Below are positions 50,001-63,332 of a stretch of DNA of 64,000 nucleotides, piece after piece; position 1 is the first letter of the stretch; every line of letters starts with the position of its first letter. A program made the position numbers and the translations under genes. Source of the DNA: Oasisia sp. SBJ-2009 (taxonomy: Eukaryota > Annelida > Polychaeta > Sabellida > Siboglinidae); the NCBI GenBank assembly GCA_964017155.1, contig OZ024857.1, positions 42,426,716 through 42,490,715 of the forward strand, written 5' to 3'. The notes beneath the pieces are model-generated. The model saw only the letters and a program-made list of their open reading frames with translations, was not told the origin of the DNA and did not search any database.

Positions 50001-50799
50001 TAAAACCCATCTAGAAAACGATATACAAGCATAACATTATGCTTGTATAACGAGCTGCACCCTACTGTATTTGTGTGACACCTATTCGTCGCTTGAACAC
50101 TCGGCGGACGTACAGGGGTTGTAGGGCCAGGCGTTCAAAACCAAGATGAGTTGCTATGCTGATCAACCTTCGCCTCGGCCGTCGTTGACCACAAGGCGCA
50201 AGATGAACACACGTCATCCCATTCGAATTGAACTTAACAGTTAGCCTGATATGATATCAAGTGTCTTTCTGTTTGTTGGACGCCAGGTTTGTACGTAAAG
50301 TGATGCTAGCTGGGAAAACCACCTTGAAATATATTGATACTGCCCAATGTAATAACTTCTCAAAACTGGCAAAAGGCTAAACAATTAAAAAACAAATTAT
50401 TTTCACATAAACCGCGCGTTAATTTTCGAAACAGTTAATGGTTGTTAGTCACCAGATCGGAATTTACGCCAATGGAAGAGCTAAGTGTAATCCTGTGGCA
50501 CCGTCAGGCCGATCAAGTATTCATCGCTTTTTGCCGACATCTATCCTCTTCATGTACAATTACTTATAACCAGTCGTTTTGCGAATCATCCCAGTGGGAA
50601 ATACACGACGCCGCCTGTATATTACTATTATTTATTACACAAAAGCCGCTGATAACGACCAACGTTCAGACAGAACTATTATTGGCGGGTCGACACAGCA
50701 CCGTGCGTTTGTGTAACTGATCTGCTTGTTTAGTCAGCTGTTCATCCCATGTATTAATTTAACATTATTATTTTCACTACACTTAATACTGGAATGTTG
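47051..50799 (+). repeat. Direct duplication, copy A
   Basis: Matches 54455-57873 along its length, including YWTD exon 1. Copy A has extra blocks at about 48665-49010 and 49810-49880. Its borders do not coincide with recognisable transposon ends. An open frame at 47056-47353 (MPTTLRETQGDLRQWV...) recurs in copy B with mostly amino-acid-changing differences, so I do not call it a gene. Confidence 0.9.
49484..49541 (-). CDS. Secreted YWTD protein, exon 1 (signal peptide), copy A
   Basis: ATG at 49541-49539 after the GC-rich leader GCCACCGGGG. Reads MLLRVLLITLVALWVSLPE, an ideal signal peptide, then donor GAAG|GTAAGT, phase 1, which matches exon 2 at 44502. Together exons 1-7 give one continuous protein of about 420 residues: signal peptide, several YWTD blades and a Cys-rich C-terminal domain, with no membrane anchor. 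It is therefore likely extracellular. Too few blades are seen for a full six-bladed LRP propeller, so it is a small, divergent member or some blades are unrecognisable. The long ATG-led frame upstream (to 49724) is 5' UTR. Confidence 0.8.
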
Positions 50800-53286
50800 T
50801 ATTATCAATAGTCGTGCGTAATTTTGTGCAAGTTTTGTTTGTTGTATCTGTCACCGTCTGCACGATTTCTGACCATGTTTTCTTTTTACTCAGATGACCT
50901 GCTACTTCTTCCCGTCAACGTTGAACATATACATTAACTTAACGTATGGAACATGAGACGTTTTAGCGAATGTGTAGCTTGTGTTCTCACCAACGAATGT
51001 AATTTCTCATGCACTATTTTAACACACGATATGATGTATACATAAACATCTCACCATACCACGACGTTTTTGTCTAACATCGTACTTGCAAATGCCACTA
51101 TGAAATTTGCATATCACTGGATATTCACGACAAAATCAAGCATCTGGTTTGTGACATTAAAATACAATAAAACATTGTAGGCATAATATTTGTATTATCA
51201 TGTCATTACCACTTTCGTAACTACAATAACAGCTTCATCTCTAAACATGTTACTGTTAGTATAAACTAATATAAAATAACATTAATCACCAGATTCACAC
51301 ACATAACCATCTATGTCTTACCCTTTATCACATGTCAAACGTGAACTTTCTTAAAACCAGAACGCGAGCCAACATATCATGATCCAATACTGATCATTCT
51401 TTACGATATGATATGATCTGGTTATATTTGTGAGAAATGTTTGCATAAAAGACGCCAAACAACCCCACTTGAAACATCTCGTGCGGCATTAATCGTTCAC
51501 TAATAAAATGACACATTTTGCTGATCAATGTTGACGATCCTCCCATGTATCAATGATGTGCACCCACTTCGTAGGTTCAAGTCATATTGACGCGCATAAC
51601 CTTTCGCTCTTACACTAGAATGAGGGATACATTCAATTCAATTCAATTCAATAACTTTATTCCGGAACATTACATCCATATGAAAACCTAAAGCGTGACT
51701 AATAACTATATACATAAAGCATGTTTCGCCAATGGCGATACAGTGGTGAAGTATATAGAGCATCACTATGCATGATACTCTGTATTATTGCATTGCCCGA
51801 TTTAGCTACACACGTCAAAAAACTATGCACATTTTTTCTAATTAACATTTTACATGTGGGTAAGCCTCATGGAACAAACATATAACTCGTACTACAATCT
51901 CGAGGTTCATTGCATAAAAATGTAAACACATTATTGTATGCTACACATATATAGTATTACACCAAATTGTAAGAGAACAATATGTAAGTGTCACGTGTTT
52001 GCTCTATTAAATACGTTGTACATATCAACAATGTCTCAGCTGGAGTGGTTTCTGACACAAAACCTGCAACTAACTTTTAGATAGACATGAAAGAACACTT
52101 GGTAAGTCAATTACGTGCATGTAACAATCATTTTATTCAGAGACACCGCAGAAATACTTCGAAAATCAGACCATTTTGTATATTTCGTTTGTGAACAGTT
52201 GTGTTTTGTTCCAATAAATAAGTTGTTTACGTATTCCACGTGTTTAGTTCTGAATAAAAAACACCGTGTCATATATGAATCGGTGTCTAAAAGGCCCAAC
52301 TCCATCCGTCACAATTATTCCGGAGGACTTATTTTTCATTATTTTTCTGAATATTTATAATATCTACAATATATTGTATTTTAGATGTGTAGAATATTGT
52401 TGGCAGTCTTCTAGAACATAATACTGTTGTGATATCACTTGTTACAAATACGTGAAGACAGACATGCCACATGATACGGATTACCCGTATCCGATACGGA
52501 TTTTGGCGGGTGTTTTAGTGATACGGCCGTACTCCATTTTGATACGGAATTTAACTAAATTTATGGATACATTATTATTAACCACATGATGTCCTTGTAT
52601 GCGTCACAAAACTACAGTACAATGGAATAATCGTTTACTGTTAGTGACTAAGTAAATCGATTCGATACGAACGAACTAAACACCGAATAGTTTATTGTAG
52701 CGCCTAATAGATGGCGCGCTGGTAAATGTATTGTTCTGAAAACTGCGGCAGGTGGCTCAACGGGTGGGAACGGGGCGCGTGGCAGGCGCTTGAAGATTAT
52801 GAAAAGCAGTACAGGAACTACTGAACCTGAAAAGTAATGTTTACATTTTTGATAAACACTCTATGGCGGCCATCTTGGATTTTCAAAATGGCGAAAATTT
52901 TGGGCTCACATTTTGCAATATCTCGGCTTCTAGGCATCTTAGGCTTGTGATTTTGGTGTCGAAATATACATTTTCAGAGACAAGGAATCTAATGAGACAA
53001 CTTACAATGCACTACATTTAATGCACGACAGTATCAATCTTAATGTTTATTCATAAAATGACCAAATGTACTTCTTGTGTACCTGATAGAAACATATGTT
53101 TCATCGCAATAGTCTTATGTGGGACTTTGTTTTGTCTGGTGTGCTTGGTTGGTGTCATCCCGTAGAACGAGGAACACGTGTTTGGTCCAGCAAGCTTTGT
53201 GATACTGGATATCCATAGCATGGGCTGCTGAACATCATAGATACACAGACCAGAGATGGAGCATACATACATACACATATGTCAGC
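50800..53286. other. No gene recognised apart from a LINE tail
   Basis: AT-rich. Contains the LINE 3' tail at 51631-52080, a short ATACGG inverted motif at 52478-52505, and a stretch at 52862-52890 (GGCGGCCATCTTGGATTTTC) that resembles the ATGGCCGCC repeat core at 13.6 kb. Confidence 0.4.
51631..52080 (-). mobile_element. LINE 3' UTR with (ATTGA)n tail
   Basis: On the minus strand the sequence ends GGAATAAAGTTATTGAATTG and further ATTGA units (plus 51631-51665): an AATAAA signal next to a 5-bp tail repeat, as in many CR1/Jockey-type LINEs. No RT motif can be read upstream, so the extent is uncertain. Confidence 0.45.
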
Positions 53287-54303
53287 ATGCTACATTTGGG
53301 TGGAAAAGAGGCCCTGGACAACCATTCACTTGCCTTCACCGGGCAATGTTTGAAAGACAGAATCCTTTCTGAATTACCAAACGTAAAATCAGTCCGACAG
53401 AGAAACATGCGAAGTCCCGCTGTCTTGTACTGTCCAGAGGCCTGTGATGCAGACATGCTCCAGAGTGCTATCAGAACTGCATATTACACTGAAAGCATGA
53501 CAAACCTCTACCAATCAGCCAGACTCCTTCGCCAACGAATTGATCAGTTCACCAAGACAGTGAAGACGTCCAATTCCATTGTAGTAACCGGTACACTGGA
53601 AGATGTACCGGTGGAACTGTATACCGTGATCCGCTGGATAATGGCGGGACCTACAGACAAACTGCAAACAGAAGTGCGAACAACTATTGTTGACAGGGTT
53701 GCACTAACTTTGAGCCAAAACCTGATGTTTGGTTTCATATACAAGTGGCAAGTCACGTACAAGCCGAGTGACGAGGGTGCTGGCTTCCGGACTCAACAAG
53801 CTAGGGAAAACCCCCAAGTACTGGTATTGGCCCTAACCATCCACCACGACACAAGAAACAAGAAACTTGTGAATGTCCTCAATGCACAGAGTCACTGTGC
53901 GTCCTACAGCCGTGCCGTCATCATGGAAACAGCCCTTGCCAATGCTGTAGTGGAGAACACAAAGCAGTTCCTGGGGCTGTATATGCCACCTTTCTTGAAA
54001 AAGGGCACGTTTGTGTTATGTGCCTCAGACAACACAGACTTTGCTGAGGACACTGTAAGAATGGCAAGGGTACAATACATGGGACAGTCACTGCCATCTA
54101 CCAGAAGGCTGTGATGCACCTGGTGAACCAGTCACACCCCCACTACGCATTGGTGACACAAAGTCAAAGAGAATCTTGGTGACTCCATACCATACAGCTA
54201 TGCTACCGTGTGAGAAGCCAAAAGCAACTGCATCGCAGAAGCGGGCGGGGGAGTTCAGCATCAACAACTCTGGTGTAGCAGATAACTATCAACTTTCATT
54301 TTA
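53287..54303 (+). pseudogene. Same invertebrate gene family as at 21.6-22.9 kb, middle part
   Basis: Open for 275 codons to 54114: LDNHSLAFTGQCLKDRI, SQNLMFGFIYKWQVTYK, NPQVLVLALTIHHDTRNKKL, YMPPFLKKGTFVLCASDN, TDFAEDT. In family members the acidic DN.D..EDT site is followed by a G-K-x-T-x-HGT motif; here that motif (GKGTIHGT) is present only in another frame, so there is a frameshift near 54060. A further shifted frame reads TPYHTAMLPCEKPKA and SINNSGVADNYQLSF to a stop at 54303. This is a multicopy family of unknown biochemistry. This copy supplies the part missing at 21-23 kb but is a separate, also broken, copy. ATG at 53287 is arbitrary. Confidence 0.6.
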
Positions 54304-54454
54304 GCCACTGTTACAGTTAAGCACGTCCACACATTAAAGTACAACGGGATGAATCCGGTGTATTCGTTTTGATTAGTATTTTATATATATATATATATAT
54401 AGGTTTGTAAACAGTGTTTCCGCCTGCATGCGTGCGTGCGTGCGTGCGTGTTGT

Positions 54455-57400
54455 GCGAAAATGCCGACCACCCTTCGCGAAACACAACGTGATCTGCACC
54501 ACTGGGTCTCAATGGGAGTCGCCGAAATGCCAGCGAAATTATTAATGAACCTTCACCGAAATATAGGTATGTCCACAGCCACTACACAATGGCCCGTCAT
54601 GTCTATTATCAACGGAGTTCGGGAGTATGGCAGTGTTTTACACAATCCCTTTATGGTGGCACGCTTCGATCAATATTACAAAGAACGATGTAAACACGAA
54701 AATATATTGTATTTGTCTGGGGTGAACGGGTTTGGCAGAGAATGAGGTAGATATGAGTATAGAATGACGGAAACAAGATGGTGATAACAGAAGAAGAGAT
54801 AGCTAAAATATCTTAGAAATATAATATTATATTGCGATACACCAACAGAGCTGGCAAAATGGTTTTACAGTGGAAAGTTACAATAAAAGACAGAGAACGA
54901 TTGAGAGACATATTGAAGACGACCGACCCCGCATGGGACTGTTATGGCCGACTTATAATATTAAATTTTATTTATGGGTAATCTCCCTCAAATCGACAGA
55001 ATAGGTGTGAATAAAGGTATCATGTGTGCTATTGTAATGAGTCTTCCTTTCAATTGTGATCCAAATTGATTGCAAATATAATTTATTAAGTATCATAAGT
55101 GTTTCAAAAATACAAGCGACAATTGAAGTGACTAATTCTAAAATGGCCCAACTCTATCAGACAAAATTGTAAATAAGGATTTATGTTTCTAATTATTCTC
55201 TAAAGTGTAATTTCTAAAACATGTTACATGTTTTATGTGTAGAAAACTGTTGGCAGTACCTTGGAACATAATATGATTATAGTATCACTTCAAATACAAA
55301 TATGAACAAACTTGTCAGTGGTGGAGTCGGGCCCCTCTTCTGCTCTTCTTCGGCAATGACAGGATGACTGTCTTCATTAATTAACATTTGTTATAAAATA
55401 GTACAGCGTAATGTTTCATATGTTATATATAAGGTAAGAAATAAGTTATTACGAAAGAGAATAAAGGTATTGTTGCAGCGTCTTTACATCTTCCACCAAC
55501 CTTGTCTTCTTACAATCTCAAATGCTCAACGCAAACACACTGCACAGGGTATGTCACCTCATTGTTAATTGTAATCTGATTTCCAATCAGTATTTGCATA
55601 TCGCTCCTTTTTAGCAGCTATCTGTACTACAAGTTGTTGTTCAACAGGAGAAAGTTATTGTGAGAGCATCTTTACATATTCTGCCATCGCCGCTTTGACA
55701 ACCGAAACTTAAAGTAACTGTGTTTTTCAGCATTATTTTCCGCATTGAATAGTACAAATCCGCAACTTATATAAACGATGGCATACCAAAGCCATAGTTA
55801 AACATTGCTCTAAGGTAATGATAACAGAACCGGAGTTTGGTGACACAAACTTTGAACATGCATACACTGGTCAGGATAGTTGACCTGCAAGAAACGGGTA
55901 TACTTCTTTGTGATACATAATTCAGAGGAACGATAACGCCAATTATTGCAAGGTCCTGCATACGGGTGCATCCATCTTGTTTCTGTGGTCGTCTGAAACG
56001 CTTGTCATTATCTATGCTTCCTTTGTGTTTCAGATGTAAAATCAATACCATTTAAGTGTCGTAGCCTAATTACTATGACGTTTTAATAAATAACCTTCAT
56101 AAGCAAACAATGTTAGTTAAGCCTATTCTCTTTGAAATAACTTCAGTTAGTTACATGTTCATGTTTGTCAGGTAGTATCTGTCGCAAAAGACACCTACAA
56201 ATAGTTATTTGGTACTGAAGTACAAAGTTGATGTTTCATAATTATTGTCTCCCCCCCCACATATCCAGCAAAGCCATATCATGGTAGCGATTAGTTGAAC
56301 TATGTAACAGTTCCAAATATGTGTTGGAACTGGTACATAGTTGAAGAGATGCCCTCGATTTGAGTGTTAGTATATTTTTCGTTGGGACATTCACGAAATA
56401 CCACGAAGATGGACATGGCTCAAGTGAAGGATGTTCGTTTCTAGTAGCGGCACACTCAGGGAGAGCATTATCCTGGACGTGACAGGACATGTTGTTTCAT
56501 TGGTACAAACATTACTTACCTTCTGGTGAACTAACCCAGAGGGCGACCAACGTCATGAGCAGAACTCGCAGCAACATCCCCGGTGGCGGTAAAGGCGCGA
56601 GTCTCGAAATCGGCTTCTTCGAACACCGCAGCGACATATTCACGCTTGAGACCACACGTTCGCTCTGGCACAGTCGCACAGACAACTGCTGACGCAAACT
56701 CTTAAACGTATCTTTCAGCGGAGTCCAGGCGTCCTCTCTGAGAGACTGTTTGGTAACCAACTAGTGAACTCATCACATTCAAAAATCAATAAGCTAGCGC
56801 GATGACACAAACTAGGACTCGTATTAGGTCGCTTCATGCAATGGACGCCGCCCAGGGTGTGTTTAACCGGGACAATTAAATGCCCGTAGGCATATGTGCG
56901 TAGTTTAGTACGCCTAACATGAACGAAACAGTGCCATCGTGAAACGTTAACGTTCCACAGCTAAATTATACCTAAAACCCATCTGGAAAATTACATGCAA
57001 GCATTACATTGTGCTTGTATAACGAGCTGCAACCTTCTGTATGTTTTTGTGACACCACTTCGTCGCTTGAAAAATCGGCGGACGTACAGCGGTTGCAGGG
57101 TAGGGCGATCAAAACCAAGATGAGTTGCTATGCTGATAAAACTTCGCCTCGGCCGTCGTTGACCACAAGACGCAAGATGAACACACGTCATCCCATTCGA
57201 ATTGAACTTAACAGTTAACATGATGTGACATAAAGTGTGTTTCTGTTTGTTGGAAGCCAGATCTGTACGTCAAGTGATGCAAGCTGGGAAAACCACCTTG
57301 AAATATCTTGATACTACCCAATGTAATAACTTCTCAAAACTGGCAAAAGGCTAAACAATTAAAAATACAAATAATGTTCACATAAACCGCGCGTGAAATT

Positions 57401-57873
57401 TCGAAACAGTTAAATGCTTAATGACTGTTGGTCACCAGATCGGAGTTAAGGCCAGTGGAAGAGCTAAGTGTAATCCCGTAGCACCGTCAGGCCGATCAAA
57501 TATGCATCGCTTTTTGCCGACAATTATCCTCTTCATGTAGAATTACATCTAGCCAGTCGTTTTTCTAATCATCCCAGTGGGACATATATGACGCCGCCTG
57601 TCACAATGACCACAAACGTTCTGTCGCGACGCAGATATGACGGGTGCAGTTTTCATTCAATTTCAAACAACACTCTTATGTATTACTATTAATTATTACA
57701 CAAAAGCCGCTGACAACGACCAAAGTTCAGATAGAACTATTTTGGGCATATTGGCGGTCGACGCAGCACCGCTTGTGTAGCTGATCTGCTTGTTTAGTCA
57801 GCTGATCATCGCATGCATTTAACGGCTTCAATTTTACTTTATGATTTTGACTACACTTAATACTGGAATGTTG
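54455..57873 (+). repeat. Direct duplication, copy B
   Basis: Second copy of 47051-50799, offset about 7.1-7.4 kb. Shares ACTGATCTGCTTGTTTAGTC at its 3' part and the full exon 1 region. It follows directly after a GTGC-rich simple repeat and (AT)n at 54380-54450. Confidence 0.9.
56520..56577 (-). CDS. Secreted YWTD protein, exon 1 copy B
   Basis: MLLRVLLMTLVALWVSSPE with donor GAAG|GTAAGT, phase 1. Differs from copy A by I-to-M and L-to-S. Leader and donor are intact, so it could serve as an alternative first exon 12 kb upstream of exon 2, or be an unused duplicate. Confidence 0.6.
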
Positions 57874-57990
57874 GAACTGGTCTATTGTCTTAATCTGTAC
57901 ATACATTGTTCTGCATACTGTGTTGTATGTGCCATACAAAATAAATACTCACTGCACTGGAACAAAAACAGGTATTGCGAAAAATCAATA

Positions 57991-58196
<206 letters not shown>

Positions 58197-58385
58197 TTTG
58201 GTCGTTGTCAGCGGCTTTTGTGTAATAAATAATTGTTCTGTCTGAACTTTGCTCGTTGTCAGCGGCTTTTGTGTAATAAATAATAGTTCTGTCTGAATTT
58301 TGATCGTTGTCAGCGGCTTTTGTGTAATAACTAATTGTTCTGTCTGAACTTTGGTCGTTGTCAGCGGCTTTTGTGTAATAAATAA
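58197..58385. repeat. 51-bp tandem repeat, about 3.6 copies
   Basis: CGTTGTCAGCGGCTTTTGTG recurs at 58203, 58254, 58305 and 58356. The reverse complement of the unit occurs once in duplication A (about 50635) and once in B (about 57700). Confidence 0.9.
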
Positions 58386-58390
58386 TAATA

Positions 58391-58757
58391 ATACATTGGG
58401 CAGTATCAAGATATTTCAAGGCGAATACCAGGGTGGTATTCCCAGCTTGCATAACTTAACGTACAGATCTGGCGTCCAACAAACAGAAAGACCCTTGATG
58501 TCACATCATGTTAACTGTTAAGTTCAATTCGAATGGGATGGCGTGTGTTCATCTTGCGTCTTGTGGTCAACGACGGCTGAGGCGAAGGTTGCATAGCAAC
58601 TCATCTTGGTTTTTATCGCCCTGCCCTACAACCTCTGTACGTCCGCCGATTGTTCAAGCGACGAATTGGTGTCCCAGAAATATACAGTAGGGTGCAGCTC
58701 GTTATACAAGCATATTGGTATGCTTGCATAACATTTTTCAGATGGGTTTTAGGTATG
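58391..58757 (-). repeat. Inverted partial third copy of duplication A/B
   Basis: Reverse complement matches 56967-57322 (copy B) and about 50000-50363 (copy A), including CATCCCATTCGAATTGAACT. It ends at TTTTAGGTA, where the GGGGAC array begins. Confidence 0.85.
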
Positions 58758-59840
58758 GGGACGGGGACGGGGACGGGGACGGGGACGGGGACGGGGACGG
58801 GGACGGGGACGGGGACGGGGACGGGGACGGGGACGGGGACGGGGACGGGGACGGGGACGGGGACGGGGACGGGGACGGGGACGGGGACGGGGACGGGGAC
58901 GGGGACGGGGACGGGGACGGGGACGGGGACGGGGACGGGGACGGGGACGGGGACGGGGACGGGGACGGGGACGGGGACGGGGACGGGGACGGGGACGGGG
59001 ACGGGGACGGGGACGGGGACGGGGACGGGGACGGGGACGGGGACGGGGACGGGGACGGGGACGGGGACGGGGACGGGGACGGGGACGGGGACGGGGACGG
59101 GGACGGGGACGGGGACGGGGACGGGGACGGGGACGGGGACGGGGACGGGGACGGGGACGGGGACGGGGACGGGGACGGGGACGGGGACGGGGACGGGGAC
59201 GGGGACGGGGACGGGGACGGGGACGGGGACGGGGACGGGGACGGGGACGGGGACGGGGACGGGGACGGGGACGGGGACGGGGACGGGGACGGGGACGGGG
59301 ACGGGGACGGGGACGGGGACGGGGACGGGGACGGGGACGGGGACGGGGACGGGGACGGGGACGGGGACGGGGACGGGGACGGGGACGGGGACGGGGACGG
59401 GGACGGGGACGGGGACGGGGACGGGGACGGGGACGGGGACGGGGACGGGGACGGGGACGGGGACGGGGACGGGGACGGGGACGGGGACGGGGACGGGGAC
59501 GGGGACGGGGACGGGGACGGGGACGGGGACGGGGACGGGGACGGGGACGGGGACGGGGACGGGGACGGGGACGGGGACGGGGACGGGGACGGGGACGGGG
59601 ACGGGGACGGGGACGGGGACGGGGACGGGGACGGGGACGGGGACGGGGACGGGGACGGGGACGGGGACGGGGACGGGGACGGGGACGGGGACGGGGACGG
59701 GGACGGGGACGGGGACGGGGACGGGGACGGGGACGGGGACGGGGACGGGGACGGGGACGGGGACGGGGACGGGGACGGGGACGGGGACGGGGACGGGGAC
59801 GGGGACGGGGACGGGGACGGGGACGGGGACGGGGACGGGG
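58757..59840. repeat. (GGGGAC)n hexamer array, ~180 units
   Basis: About 1,084 bp of apparently perfect GGGGAC. Runs of four G every six bases on the plus strand give strong G-quadruplex potential. GTGT, DGDG and PVPV reading frames are artefacts. Confidence 0.97.
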
Positions 59841-60207
59841 TTTAGTTCAGTCAAAATATTGCTTTTTGATGGAGCTTGACGACAACGAAAATGTCTCCGA
59901 AAAGTTACTTGCACTACTGTGTATGATTTGTTGGCAAGATAGGCTTCGCTGCAAATTGTCTTTTCCTGGGTAGACCAACTCATTTTGGGGTTGACTGTTG
60001 TTCCAATCTGTCATGCATAGAGCCCACTTGTATATTCTGAAATATATAAGAAAAAGAAAGAAAATTACGACTTTTATTTAAAATTGTGTGGGTTCTGTTT
60101 TGTGTGGGTCACCCTGTAGTATAAATACCACAGCCTGTTCGTTGCATATGTGACGTGACTGCAGTGCGCCACAATCCGTGATATTTAAATGTATTGAACG
60201 ATTTTGT

Positions 60208-60286
<79 letters not shown>

Positions 60287-60433
60287 GTGTTTGTTATGTG
60301 TGTATTTGTGTGCGTGTGTGTATACGCGCATATGTGTTGTGTGCGATGTGCTTTTGTATGTTCGTGTGTATGCATGTACGTGTGTGCCACTCTGTCAAAT
60401 ATAGATCCTTCTGCTTTATCCTTCATCTTTCAG

Positions 60434-60599
60434 GGAACTGGGTACTCGGCTTGGTTATTGACCCAGTACAAAACAAACTGTACTTCACCGACTACGATAA
60501 GGGGACAGTTGAAGTCGTCAACACGCACGGCACAGAAAGAAAAATACTGATAAGAAATGTTGATCATGTGAGAGGGTTAACCATAAACTGGATTACGAG
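60434..60599 (+). pseudogene. YWTD gene inverted copy, exon 4
   Basis: 166 nt, same phases and splice sites as 42822-42987, with one K-to-R change (HVRGLT). The exon is intact, but the copy as a whole has no exons 1-3 in this orientation. Confidence 0.75.
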
Positions 60600-61712
60600 G
60601 TAATGTAAATATTAACATTTGCAAGTAGGCTTGTATGCATGCATGCACTATCGTTAACGTTCATACTAAGTGGTTTGAATATCTGCCATGTTTCAGGGAT
60701 TGATAAGGAATCCAGGAGAAGCGGTCAATTACTGTGATGAACTATGCGTTTTTTTAAGCTTTTATGATAATATTCAGGCGATATTGATAAGACCTTACCA
60801 AGTTGAACCATTTATGTAAAGATCTGCTTCATGTAAAGATATGCGTGGTTCGGTCTGTGTTCAATACAGTTACGCTGAAAAACGGGCGAAATTCTGGGAA
60901 ACTCAACGAAAGTCATAGGACCTTAGCATTTGTTTAACCTATTTCCTTTTCATCAATTTTGTAATGGTGTAGATAATTTGTTATCCCTCTACGGGGACAA
61001 TGTTTGTGTTACATCGGATGTTCGCACAACTCATTCCGACGTCCGTTTCGATGCTCAATTTGTAGTCAAGCCCTGATGCTTTGAAAGCTGTATTCGTGAT
61101 ACGAGCTATGTCAATGATGAAGTCACGATACCACGTGATAACATAATTCAGTATTTGCCAAACAGACGAGACAACAACAAATTTATACCACTATTGCATC
61201 TGTCTATGTATTTCAATGTTATCAAATGTTATATACCATGATGCAAGTTGTTTACATATGCATAACGGATCTTGGGTAATGCCTTGCTTAGTTTCATTTA
61301 AGATGATGTCTTCTGTAGATTTCGACAAACCCATTTAATAACAACTCGAATTGTTCACTTACAACTAAGTACATAGTGAACACGAAAAAATTAAAATATT
61401 ACCAAGACTGAGTGTTCAGTGTAATCTTGCTTCCAACGAAAGTTCTTTCTGCCATTTGGAAAATTAAGCAGTTTATGTCACATTAAGGTGCTTAGCCGTA
61501 CGCTGATGAAACTGCGAGCTACTATAGATATACACAGTGGAGGGCATTTGTTTAGAAACAATCTTCGCTGAATTACTCTAGCGTGGCTGAAATCGTCTGC
61601 GTGAAGACTAGACGGGGTTTGTCTTAGCAGGTCACCATGAATGTGAAGTGTAATTAGGCCGCATTGAGTTGTTTTACTGTTAGATATTTCACAATCGCAT
61701 TCACGTTTGCAG

Positions 61713-61855
61713 ACGGTTGATTTACGCAAGCGCTTCTGGTATTTTTTCGTCCACTTTCACCGGCAGTGGAATCGTCGGTGTATTGCGCGGAAAAGGGAAG
61801 GAGGCCTATGGAGTTGCCATCAACAGCAGCGATTCGATGTGTTGGGCTATTGGCG
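61713..61855 (+). pseudogene. YWTD gene inverted copy, exon 5 with lost donor
   Basis: Same 143 nt as 41558-41700, but the donor GGCG|GTAAGTTACG is here GGCG|GTTACG. Four bases are deleted, leaving a non-consensus site. Read-through adds GYDVTAHRKGALD... and stops at 61932. Confidence 0.8.
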
Positions 61856-62173
61856 GTTACGATGTCACTGCACACAGGAAAGGAGCATTGGACTGTGAGT
61901 CTTATTATTTCAGGTACGCGTCATGGAACTAGTCTTTAAAAATGCCCATACATGGAAACACACGAGTTGCTTGTCTAAACAACAGAGACAATGTTCTCAG
62001 TTTAGAGTTTTCTAGCAAAAAGACACACACATAGTTAAAATTACAATACTATTTGACCATCGCTTTCATGACAACCTTTATTAAAAACAGATTACCGTGT
62101 ATTTGATTGTTATTCTCCATAATAACGAAATAGAATTCAACATAAAACTGCATGATGCGTATATGAAAGATGT

Positions 62174-62570
<397 letters not shown>

Positions 62571-63205
62571 GTCCTACTTATAGCTGATATATACACACTG
62601 ACAGCCTTACAAAAACTAAATAAAACAATAAATTTGGTCAAATCATATAAGCTAGATAATAAAGTGCGTAATACAATTTATAATACTAATGTAGAACTAA
62701 TACATATGCAAATCAATATCGTTTTAAAAAGCATTGGACCTTTGACTATGTCAATGCAATTGTACATAACAATTCACTGTTTCTGCTGAAAATACGCTTG
62801 TTTAAACACATAAAGTTCCTTAGGCAGTAGTACGTTACGTTTATCGATTGCATTACAAAGAAGTATACTCTTCTCGTCGTTCCAACCGTGATATCCAAAA
62901 TCAGATGTGCACATTTTTGAAAGCAACTTTTACTATTAAATAAGTTCCCACGTCAGATGTTACCCAGAGTTGAAAACACTACATTGTACAACAATATGCA
63001 TCAAACTTATGTAGATTAACATCGATGGGACAATTGTGGATTTTTCTAATAATGCTGTTAGACCTGTCACAAAAGGGTTTCCTTTTCAACATATGCAGGT
63101 ATGTTTCAGTTCAAACAGATGTCTGGGCATTTAAGATGAAATCCGCTTATATAAAGAAAACAATAACACATACCAGTATTTGTGTGTGTATTGTGTACGT
63201 TACAG

Positions 63206-63332
63206 TCAAACAAAGTGTGGAATGTTCCGACTACTCCGGCGACAACGAGGTGGCCTTCGACACACCTGGAGAAGCTCTGTCGCTTGTTGTTGAAAATGGC
63301 GTTGCTTACTACGGAACAATAAATCCTGTCAG
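63206..63332 (+). pseudogene. YWTD gene inverted copy, exon 6
   Basis: 127 nt with intact splice sites. Differs from 40207-40333 at a few residues (QSVECSDYSG; T-I-N-P for T-M-N-P). Confidence 0.75.

Noticed and set aside
58757..59840. Telomeric repeat
   Set aside because: GGGGAC is not a known telomere unit, the array is internal, and similar simple arrays of other units occur nearby.
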